A stretch of DNA of 64,000 bases, taken from contig CAKRTC010000007.1 of the NCBI GenBank assembly GCA_934402055.1, positions 1 to 64,000 of the forward strand, in the 5' to 3' direction. Made by a program: the position numbers and the translations under genes. This stretch comes from an uncultured Lachnospiraceae bacterium. Its GTDB lineage: Bacteria > Bacillota > Clostridia > Lachnospirales > Lachnospiraceae. The notes beneath the pieces were generated by a model that had not been told where the DNA came from, did no database searches, and saw nothing but the letters and a program-made list of their open reading frames with translations. Below, in pieces: positions 57,720 through 64,000 of this stretch. Every line of letters begins with the position of its first letter. Within the stretch, counting starts at the first letter, position 1.

Positions 57720-57914
57720 TTATAATGCCTGCTGCCCCGCTGCTGCCGTGTAGGTTTTCAATGTAAGCCCGCAGCGTTTGAACTCTCTATAAATTGTGTC
57801 CCTATGTGTTCCCAGCGCCTCTGCAATATCGCTTACGCTGCTGCCTTGCTTACTCATAGCCTCTATGGTCTGCCTGTCCTCGTAATGCAGACGCTTGTAC
57901 TTTCGTTTCGCCAT
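57720..57914 (-). CDS. orphan HTH_38 protein related to the transposase N-terminus
   Basis: 64 residues, one HTH_38 domain ('YEDRQTIEAMSKQGSSVSDI', 'AEALGTHRDTIYREFKR') followed by a short tail. It is clearly homologous to residues 13-48 of the IS30-like transposase at the opposite end of the prophage ('DRISIEALKKAGHSVIEIAE'). It has no catalytic domain. First gene of the early operon and the rightmost phage gene. Possibly a regulator or competitor at the element ends. Confidence 0.8.
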   Translation of the reverse strand: MAKRKYKRLHYEDRQTIEAMSKQGSSVSDIAEALGTHRDTIYREFKRCGLTLKTYTAAAGQQAL

Positions 57915-57960
57915 GTTCTATGCTCCTTTCCGTCCTCATTTGCTTTTATGGTAAAAAATA

Positions 57961-57991
57961 AGCGTGTCAGAGTTTTTACGCTCTGCACGCT
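57961..57991 (-). terminator. stem-loop in the early leader
   Basis: AGCGTG-CAGAG / CTCTG-CACGCT type stem-loop with a loop of about 8 nt. On the minus strand it is followed by TATTTTTTA. It lies between the argF-side terminator and the first early gene, so it may be an attenuator or antitermination site. Confidence 0.55.
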
Positions 57992-58020
57992 CTTCTTTTC
58001 TGCTGTTTCCTATAAAAAAA

Positions 58021-58059
58021 GAAAATCGGCAGAGGCTTTATAACCTCTTGTCGATTTTC
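58021..58059 (-). terminator. rho-independent terminator at the right prophage end
   Basis: GAAAATCG + AGAGG pairs with CCTCT + CGATTTTC around an 8-nt loop, followed on the minus strand by TTTTTTTATA. It lies inside the right repeat and would now end arg operon transcripts that run past argF. Confidence 0.8.
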
Positions 58060-58073
58060 ATTCTAAAACTTAT

Positions 58074-58090
58074 CGATTATTAAAAAAAAC
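58074..58090. repeat. right flanking 17-bp direct repeat of the prophage
   Basis: CGATTATTAAAAAAAAC, identical to 23482-23498. It ends 8 bp before the argF stop codon. Confidence 0.8.
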
Positions 58091-58098
58091 GTATATTC

Positions 58099-59082
58099 TT
58101 ATAATGTTGCTGCCATCACAGCCTTAATTGTATGAAAACGATTCTCAGCTTCATCAAATACTATAGACTGAGGTCCTTCAAATACCTCATCTGTCACTTC
58201 AAGCGCATCATATCCGAACTTCTCATGTATCTTTCTTCCGACTGCCGTACCGAGATCATGATAAGCCGGAAGACAATGCATGAATCTGCACTGCGGACCC
58301 GCATTATCCATGACAGCCTTATTGACCTGGTACGGCATAAGATCCTTTATCCTCTCTGCCCATATCTCCTCAGGCTCGCCCATTGATACCCATACGTCGG
58401 TGTAAATAACATCTGCGTTCTTACTTGCCTCCATGGGATCCTCAATAAATTCGAGGACCGCACCGGTTTCGGCTGCGATGCTGCGGCATTTTTCAACAAG
58501 CTCACTATTCTGAAAATATTTCTCAGGTGCACATGACACAAAATGTATGCCCATCTTGGCACAGCCTATCATCAGAGAATCACCCATGTTGTATCTTGCA
58601 TCTCCCATGTACACAAGCTTTATACCTTCAAGTTTTCCGAAATGCTCTATTATTGTAAGGAAGTCGGCAAGTATCTGAGTAGGATGGTATTCATTGGTAA
58701 GCCCGTTCCATACAGGCACTCCCGAATACTTTGCGAGCTGTTCCACTATCTCCTGTCCGTAGCCTCTGTACTCGATGCCGTCAAACATCCTTCCGAGCAC
58801 TCTTGCCGTATCCGGTATAGACTCCTTCTTTCCCATCTGTGAGCTGTCCGAGTCCAGAAATACCGGGTGCATTCCAAGATCTGCCGCAGCTATCTCAAAT
58901 GAGCAGCGTGTTCTTGTGGATGTCTTTTCAAAGAGCAGCGCAACATTCTTGCCTTCATGTATCTTATGCAGTATTCCCGCCTTCTTCTTTGCTTTAAGAT
59001 CGGCTGCAAGATCGATGAATTCTTTGATTTCATCCGGAGTAAAATCCAGCAGTGTCAGAAAGTTTCTTCCTTTAAGTGACAT
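58099..59082 (-). CDS. argF: ornithine carbamoyltransferase
   Basis: Makes citrulline from ornithine and carbamoyl phosphate. 327 residues with carbamoyl-phosphate site 'FEKTSTRTRCSFE' (about 51-63), 'NGLTNEYHPTQILADFLT' and 'HCLPAYHD' (about 270). Complete at the C-terminus, so the prophage insertion behind it does not truncate it. Last gene of the arg operon here. Confidence 0.97.
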   Translation of the reverse strand: MSLKGRNFLTLLDFTPDEIKEFIDLAADLKAKKKAGILHKIHEGKNVALLFEKTSTRTRCSFEIAAADLGMHPVFLDSDSSQMGKKESIPDTARVLGRMFDGIEYRGYGQEIVEQLAKYSGVPVWNGLTNEYHPTQILADFLTIIEHFGKLEGIKLVYMGDARYNMGDSLMIGCAKMGIHFVSCAPEKYFQNSELVEKCRSIAAETGAVLEFIEDPMEASKNADVIYTDVWVSMGEPEEIWAERIKDLMPYQVNKAVMDNAGPQCRFMHCLPAYHDLGTAVGRKIHEKFGYDALEVTDEVFEGPQSIVFDEAENRFHTIKAVMAATL

Positions 59083-59124
59083 ATTTCTCTTCCTTATCTC
59101 TATACAAATAGCTGCAATGCTTAT

Positions 59125-60285
59125 TTAGCTGCAAGCCTTAACTATCACCTCGGCTGCTTCCTTGAGAAGCGGCATAGGTATATTAAGTGCCGGAAGAAGT
59201 CTGAGCTTATCCTTAGCCGTAAGGCAAAGCACACCGTTCTCCATACACTTATTGAGTACCTCCGACACAGGCTTTTTTGTGGTAAGTCCTATCATAAGTC
59301 CCATACCGCTTACGGCTGTGATACCCTCAGCCTTTTCAAATGTATCAAACAGGTAGCTGCTCTTTTCCCTTACCTCTTCAAGCAGTTTATCATCTATTCT
59401 TTCAACTATGCTGATTGCAGCCGCACAGCTTACCGGATTACCTCCGAAGGTCGAGCCGTGATCTCCGTAAGAGAAAATATCCTTGAGCTTTTCTCCTAAA
59501 AGTACCGCTCCTATAGGAAGTCCTCCTGCGATTCCCTTAGCTGTCGAGACAACATCCGGCTGTATTCCGTAGCTCTGATAAGCATACATATATCCGCTTC
59601 TGCCGTTTCCGCTCTGAACCTCGTCTATGATAAGCACTATATCCTGTTCCTTGCAAAGCTTTGCAACGCCCTGTACAAACTCGGCATCCAAAGCCTTGAC
59701 GCCGCCCTCACCCTGGATTACCTCCATCATGATGCCTGCGATCTTGTTGTTCTCCACAGCCTTTTTCATTGCCTCGAGATCATTCGCCGGAACATGTATG
59801 AAGCCCGGAGTAAGCGGTTTAAACAGCTCATGAAAATGTTCCTGTCCGGTTGCAGCAAGTGTAGTAAGTGTTCTTCCGTGGAAGCTGTTCTCCAAGGTGA
59901 TAATAGTGTAGGTATCCTCACCCTTTTTCTCGGCTGCATACTTTCTTGCAGCCTTTATCGCTCCCTCATTGGCTTCTGCTCCGGAGTTTCCGAAAAACAC
60001 CTTTTTCATGCCGCTCTTTTTGCACAGCAGCTCGGCAAGCTTTGCACAAGGCTCCGTATAGTACAGATTGGACATATGCTGTACCTTAGCTATCTGATCT
60101 ATGACTGCCTGCTGCCATTTCTCATCGGCGATGCCGAAGGCTGTAACTCCGATACCGGAGCCCATATCGATATATCGCTTTCCCTCTGTATCGTAGACCT
60201 CTGAGCCCTTTCCTTTCTCAATAGCTATAGGAAAGCGCTTATAAGTCGAAGCTATATACTCTTTGTCGGTATCAAATACATTCAT
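59125..60285 (-). CDS. argD: acetylornithine aminotransferase
   Basis: PLP enzyme of class III. 386 residues with 'FFGNSGAEANEGAIKAARKY', 'IIDEVQSGNGRSG' (PLP Asp) and 'STAKGIAGGLPIGA', where Lys forms the Schiff base. It converts N-acetylglutamate semialdehyde to N-acetylornithine. It starts 2 bp after argB. Confidence 0.96.
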   Translation of the reverse strand: MNVFDTDKEYIASTYKRFPIAIEKGKGSEVYDTEGKRYIDMGSGIGVTAFGIADEKWQQAVIDQIAKVQHMSNLYYTEPCAKLAELLCKKSGMKKVFFGNSGAEANEGAIKAARKYAAEKKGEDTYTIITLENSFHGRTLTTLAATGQEHFHELFKPLTPGFIHVPANDLEAMKKAVENNKIAGIMMEVIQGEGGVKALDAEFVQGVAKLCKEQDIVLIIDEVQSGNGRSGYMYAYQSYGIQPDVVSTAKGIAGGLPIGAVLLGEKLKDIFSYGDHGSTFGGNPVSCAAAISIVERIDDKLLEEVREKSSYLFDTFEKAEGITAVSGMGLMIGLTTKKPVSEVLNKCMENGVLCLTAKDKLRLLPALNIPMPLLKEAAEVIVKACS

Positions 60286-60287
60286 TC

Positions 60288-61181
60288 TTATTCTCCCTTA
60301 TAATACTCAGGCTCGTTCTCACTCAGGATCGCGGTTCCGATACCCTTATCGGTAAATATCTCAAGTAAGAGGCAATGCGGTGTACGCCCGTCCATGATAT
60401 GAACTCTCGAAACTCCGCTTTCCACCGCATCAACACAGTTGTTAAGCTTGGGAAGCATTCCGCCTCCCATGATTCCGCTTGTGATAAGCTGCTTTGCCTC
60501 ATTAAGATGAAGCTCCGATATAAGTGAGGACTTGTCGTTAAAATCTCTGTAGACGCCCTCGACATCCGTGAGGAATACAAGCTTCTCTGCCTTTAACGCC
60601 TTGGCTATGGCACATGCCGCATCATCTGCATTTACATTGTAGCTTGTATGCTCGTCATCAAAGCCTATAGGACATATAATAGGAAGGAAATCCTTCTCCA
60701 GCAGATCGAATATGAGCTCCGGATCCACCTCGGTAACATTGCCGACAAAGCCTATATCCTTGCCGTCGGAAAGCTTCTTTTCACATTTTAAGAGAAAACC
60801 ATCCTTACCGCTTATGCCCGCTGCCTTTACACCGAGATCTCCGACAAGCTGAACCAGGCTCTTATTGACCTTGTTAAGCACCATCTCTGCTATCTCCATA
60901 GTCTCGGCATCCGTAACTCTGAGCCCGTTTACAAACTCAGGCTTTTTTCCAACCTTGTTTATCCAGCTGCTTATCTCCTTACCGCCTCCGTGCACGATGA
61001 CAGGCTTAAATCCGGCAAGCTTAAGGAATACCGCATCCTGAATGACCATACGTTTAAGATTCTCGTCAGCCATAGCCGATCCGCCGTATTTGATCACGAT
61101 TATTTTCTTGTTGAATCTCTGTATATACGGAAGTGCTTCAATAAGCACCTGCGCTTTTTCAAGGCTTGTCAACCCTGTCAT
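60288..61181 (-). CDS. argB: acetylglutamate kinase
   Basis: 297 residues. 'VIKYGGSAMADENLK' (N-terminal Lys and Gly loop), 'VIVHGGGKEIS' and 'FLTDVEGVYRD' are typical. Second step of arginine synthesis. The long form with an N-terminal helix usually means the hexameric, arginine-inhibited type; this is inference from the N-terminus 'SLEKAQVLIEALPYIQRF'. Confidence 0.97.
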   Translation of the reverse strand: MTGLTSLEKAQVLIEALPYIQRFNKKIIVIKYGGSAMADENLKRMVIQDAVFLKLAGFKPVIVHGGGKEISSWINKVGKKPEFVNGLRVTDAETMEIAEMVLNKVNKSLVQLVGDLGVKAAGISGKDGFLLKCEKKLSDGKDIGFVGNVTEVDPELIFDLLEKDFLPIICPIGFDDEHTSYNVNADDAACAIAKALKAEKLVFLTDVEGVYRDFNDKSSLISELHLNEAKQLITSGIMGGGMLPKLNNCVDAVESGVSRVHIMDGRTPHCLLLEIFTDKGIGTAILSENEPEYYKGE

Positions 61182-61196
61182 TTTCCTGTCCTCCCG

Positions 61197-62411
61197 TCAG
61201 CTCCTGTAATCTCCGTTGATCTTGACATAATCATATGTAAGATCGCAGCCCCATGCTGTTGCCGAACATTCTCCGGAATTAAGTCCTACAAGTATGTCTA
61301 TATCCTTCTCCAGCAATATCTCCTTGGCCTTTTCCTCAGAGAACGGAACACCGGCACCGTTTTTACATACCTCTATAGTTCCTTTATCCGACTTAAAGCT
61401 TACGTCGATCTTATCAACATCCACATCCGCACCGGAGTATCCGATAGCGCAAAGCACTCTGCCCCAGTTGGCGTCAGCTCCGAACATGGCTGCCTTCAAA
61501 AGTGAAGAGCAGATAACACTCTTTGCAACAGTCTTGGCTGTCTCTTCATCTGCTGCGCCGCTTACCACACACTCAAGCATCTTGGTAGCGCCCTCGCCGT
61601 CTCCGGCAATCATACGGCAAAGCTGCATGGTAACTGTGTTCAGTGCTTCCATGAATACCTTGAAATTATCATCATCCTCAGTGATCTCGGCATTTCCCGC
61701 AAGGCCGTTTGCCATAACTGATACCATATCGTTGGTGGAAGTATCTCCGTCTACAGAGATCATATTGAAGGTCTTGCTTATATCTGTGGAAAGTGCCTTC
61801 TTAAGCATTTTCGGGGAAATGCTTACGTCGGTGGTTATGAATACAAGCATGGTTGCCATATTCGGATGGATCATACCGCTGCCCTTTGCCATACCACCGA
61901 GGCGGCAGCATTTTCCGTCTATCTCAAATTCAACAGCTGCCTGCTTCATTACCGTATCGGTAGTCATGATCGCAGCCGCGGCATCCTCATTGCCGCTTTC
62001 CGAAAGCCCCTCCGCAAGTGCCTTGGTATGATCTGCGATAGGCTTGATATCAAGAGGCTGTCCTATAACTCCGGTAGAAGCTACGATCACGTCATCTGCC
62101 TTGATACCAAGCTCTGCCGCAAGCAGCTCGCTCATCTTCTCTGCTATCTCGATTCCGTCGGCATTGCAGGTATTGGCATTACCGCTGTTGCAGATCACCG
62201 CCTGAGCGATTCCGTCCTCTATATGCTGCTTAGTCACCTTAAGCGGTGCTCCCTTGACAAGATTTGTTGTATATACCGCAGCCGCACTTGCCGGCTTATC
62301 ACTTACTATAAGTGCAAGATCCTTTTTTGTAGTATTGTGACGGATGCCGCAATGCAGTCCGTTTGCCTTAAAGCCCTTTGCGGCACATACGCCGCCGTTT
62401 ATCATCTTCAT
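61197..62411 (-). CDS. argJ: bifunctional ornithine acetyltransferase/N-acetylglutamate synthase
   Basis: 404 residues from the ATG at 62411 ('MKMINGGVCAAKGF'); the frame begins at 62438. Self-cleaving Ntn fold with the cleavage Thr in 'KGSGMIHPNMATML' (about residue 190). It recycles the acetyl group from acetylornithine to glutamate. Whether it also uses acetyl-CoA cannot be read here, but no separate argA is in the window. Confidence 0.95.
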   Translation of the reverse strand: MKMINGGVCAAKGFKANGLHCGIRHNTTKKDLALIVSDKPASAAAVYTTNLVKGAPLKVTKQHIEDGIAQAVICNSGNANTCNADGIEIAEKMSELLAAELGIKADDVIVASTGVIGQPLDIKPIADHTKALAEGLSESGNEDAAAAIMTTDTVMKQAAVEFEIDGKCCRLGGMAKGSGMIHPNMATMLVFITTDVSISPKMLKKALSTDISKTFNMISVDGDTSTNDMVSVMANGLAGNAEITEDDDNFKVFMEALNTVTMQLCRMIAGDGEGATKMLECVVSGAADEETAKTVAKSVICSSLLKAAMFGADANWGRVLCAIGYSGADVDVDKIDVSFKSDKGTIEVCKNGAGVPFSEEKAKEILLEKDIDILVGLNSGECSATAWGCDLTYDYVKINGDYRS

Positions 62412-62453
62412 GCCGTTCTCTCCTATATAAATATCCACTCGTTTCTATCCTGC

Positions 62454-63383
62454 TCAGACATTAAGTCCCGTGGTCTCTTCTACGCCCATTACTATATTAA
62501 GATTCTGGATTGCCGCTCCCGAGGCGCCCTTTCCGAGATTGTCGAAAAGTGAGGTAAGCAGTATTCTGTCTTCGTTGCCGCTTACGCTTATCACCATATC
62601 ATCTCTGCCGGAGAGCTTGGCTGCCGATATAAAACCACCGTCATCCGCATTTTCCTCAAAATGCACTATCTTGCTCTTGTAGTACTCACGGTATACCTTC
62701 TTTATATCATCAACACTTCCGTTTAGATCCTTGGCAAATACCGGAACGCTCACCTCCATGCCGCTGTAATAAGCTGCAACTATGGGGCAAAATGCAGGAA
62801 GAAGTTCGATTCCGGTCACAGCCTTCATTTCCTTAAGATGCTTATGCTGCTGAGTGATGCCGTATTGTCTCGGTGCATCAAGCAGCGAGTCTCTGTCCTT
62901 ATCCTCATACTCTGCGATCATCTTTTTGCCGCCGCCGGAATAGCCTGTAAGGGAAAATGCACTGAGTGCCGCATCCTTCTTAATCAATCCGGCTCCTACC
63001 AGAGGTTCTATAAGGGAAATGAATCCGCTTGCATGACATCCCGGATTGGCAATACGCTTAGAGCTTCTTATCTCGTCTCTCATCTTTCCGGATCTGAGTT
63101 CTGCAAAGCCATAGGTCCAGCCCTCTGCCGTTCTGTGCGCCGTGGATGTGTCTATGATCACGGTGTCACTTCCCTCGGCAAGCTGAACAGCCTCTTTGGC
63201 TGCCGCATCAGGCAGACAAAGAAACGCAGCATCCGCAGCAAATATCGCTTCTTTTCTCGCCTCGGTGTCCTTACGAAGCTCATCACTCAATATAATAAGC
63301 TCGATATCTTTTCTGTCTGCAAGACGATCATATATCCTTAAGCCGGTGGTTCCGGCACTTCCGTCAATAAAAACCTTAGTCAT
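62454..63383 (-). CDS. argC: N-acetyl-gamma-glutamyl-phosphate reductase, short type
   Basis: 309 residues, the shorter type 2 ArgC. 'KVFIDGSAGTTGLRIYDRL' binds NADP, and the catalytic Cys is in 'IANPGCHASGF' (about residue 115). 'HKHLKEM' carries the catalytic His. Third step of arginine synthesis. Confidence 0.95.
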   Translation of the reverse strand: MTKVFIDGSAGTTGLRIYDRLADRKDIELIILSDELRKDTEARKEAIFAADAAFLCLPDAAAKEAVQLAEGSDTVIIDTSTAHRTAEGWTYGFAELRSGKMRDEIRSSKRIANPGCHASGFISLIEPLVGAGLIKKDAALSAFSLTGYSGGGKKMIAEYEDKDRDSLLDAPRQYGITQQHKHLKEMKAVTGIELLPAFCPIVAAYYSGMEVSVPVFAKDLNGSVDDIKKVYREYYKSKIVHFEENADDGGFISAAKLSGRDDMVISVSGNEDRILLTSLFDNLGKGASGAAIQNLNIVMGVEETTGLNV

Positions 63384-63404
63384 TACTATTCATCCCTTAT
63401 ATCT

Positions 63405-63462
63405 AAAGTACCATTGTAAGCCTTCGTCTGCCTTAAAGCTTGTCCTTAGTCATTGGTACTTT
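63405..63462 (-). repeat. inverted repeat and duplicated start in the argH-argC gap
   Basis: AAAGTACCA (63405-63413) and TGGTACTTT (63454-63462) are perfect inverse complements with a 40-nt loop. Within it on the minus strand is ATGACTAAGGACAAGCTTTAA, a six-codon frame whose first ten bases repeat the argC start. Confidence 0.55.
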
Positions 63463-64000
63463 TAAGCTTCAAGCTCGGCTTTCACCCATGCGATCTGAGC
63501 CTTGACAGATACCGATGAGGTACCTCCTGCTGAGATCCTCTTCTCTACACAGTTATCGATATTGATCTCATCGTAAACATCCTTATCGATAAGCTCACTG
63601 TATTTTCTGTAATCCTCAAGCGGATAAGTATCGAGTACAAGTCCTCTCTTGATACAGTCCGCAACTATACTTCCGGATATCTTGTATGCACTTCTGAAAG
63701 GCAGTCCCTTCTTGACCATATAATCCGCAAGATCCGTTGCATTGATAAAGCCCTCGTTTGCAGCCTTACGCATATTTTCCGGTATGATCTTCATGGTAGC
63801 CATCATAGGCGCCATGACCTTTAGACACATCTTCACTGTATCGACTGCGTCAAATACAGCCTCCTTGTCCTCCTGCATATCCTTGTTGTAAGCAAGCGGA
63901 AGTCCTTTCAGTGTTGTAAGCAGTGCCATCAGGTCTCCGTAGACCCTTCCGGTCTTTCCTCGGATAAGCTCTGCCATATCCGAATTCTTCTTCTGAGGCA
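63462..64000 (-). CDS. argH: argininosuccinate lyase, C-terminal part
   Basis: Runs off the window edge; about 179 residues visible. The last visible codons upstream encode 'PQKKNSDMAELIRGKTGR', the signature loop with the catalytic Ser just beyond the window. The C-terminus is complete. It splits argininosuccinate into arginine and fumarate. First gene of the visible arg operon. Confidence 0.95.
   Translation of the reverse strand, partial: PQKKNSDMAELIRGKTGRVYGDLMALLTTLKGLPLAYNKDMQEDKEAVFDAVDTVKMCLKVMAPMMATMKIIPENMRKAANEGFINATDLADYMVKKGLPFRSAYKISGSIVADCIKRGLVLDTYPLEDYRKYSELIDKDVYDEINIDNCVEKRISAGGTSSVSVKAQIAWVKAELEA

Larger units (their letters stand above)
23499..58073. mobile_element. complete siphovirus-type prophage, probably transposase-integrated
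   Basis: About 34.6 kb between two exact 17-bp direct repeats, containing full head, packaging, tail, lysis, replication and lysogeny modules, all on the minus strand. It sits 8 bp beyond the argF stop codon. No tyrosine or serine integrase is found. An IS30-like DDE transposase is the leftmost gene. Subterminal motifs ATTAAATTCGACA (left, 13 bp from the repeat) and ATGAAAATCGACA (right, inverted, 12 bp from the repeat) agree at 11 of 13 positions and look like imperfect terminal inverted repeats. Extent is well supported; the transposition mechanism is inference. Confidence 0.85.

Noticed and set aside
1..64000. CRISPR array
   Set aside because: No set of direct repeats with regular unique spacers and no cas-like gene was seen.

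Overview
The window reads as a piece of a low-GC Gram-positive chromosome, most likely a gut Lachnospiraceae (Clostridia). The evidence is the housekeeping gene set, the infC-rpmI-rplT operon behind an L20-type attenuator, hprK with an HPr/Crh-like gene, a lysyl-tRNA synthetase carrying an extra C-terminal tRNA-binding domain, and a short type-2 argC. No species is assigned. Every protein-coding gene I can support lies on the minus strand. The only plus-strand genes are four tRNA-Leu genes.

Left host block (1-23.5 kb), read right to left: a single-pass membrane protein; pyc; infC-rpmI-rplT behind a promoter and attenuator; a YitT-type membrane protein; a duplicated tRNA-Leu(AAG)/tRNA-Leu(CAG) pair on the plus strand; murI and murB; then a regulatory cluster of hprK, rapZ, a shortened whiA and a Crh-like HPr paralogue that has lost its phosphorylatable histidine; then dnaE, a small conserved gene, dusB, greA, lysS, a membrane protein and a lipid kinase. 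The right block (58.1-64 kb) is an arginine operon, argH(partial)-argC-argJ-argB-argD-argF.

Between them (23,499-58,073, about 34.6 kb) is one apparently complete siphovirus-type prophage. It is flanked by a perfect 17-bp direct repeat and inserted 8 bp past the argF stop codon. No tyrosine or serine integrase is visible. The only recombinase is an IS30-like DDE transposase at the left end, and the two ends carry related subterminal inverted motifs, so I infer a phage that integrates by transposition. From right to left it has: an early region of small genes plus a tRNA(CAT) and two OB-fold proteins; an HUH-type replication protein, VRR-NUC nuclease, ParA, a ParB-DUF3850 fusion and SSB; an ArpU/RinA-like late regulator; HNH, terminases, portal, protease and HK97 capsid; head-tail and tail genes including a programmed -1 frameshift in the tail chaperone and a repeat-bearing tape measure; a complete diversity-generating retroelement (variable tail protein, Avd, template repeat, reverse transcriptase); holin and amidase; and a short lysogeny operon driven by a consensus promoter with an operator palindrome in its spacer.

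The strongest observations are the retroelement (all 8 template/variable mismatches fall at template adenines), the canonical slippery heptamer with hairpin in the tail chaperone, the transposase-type ends of an otherwise ordinary tailed phage, and in the host the Crh-like protein with Glu at the histidine site lying beside hprK and an internally deleted WhiA.
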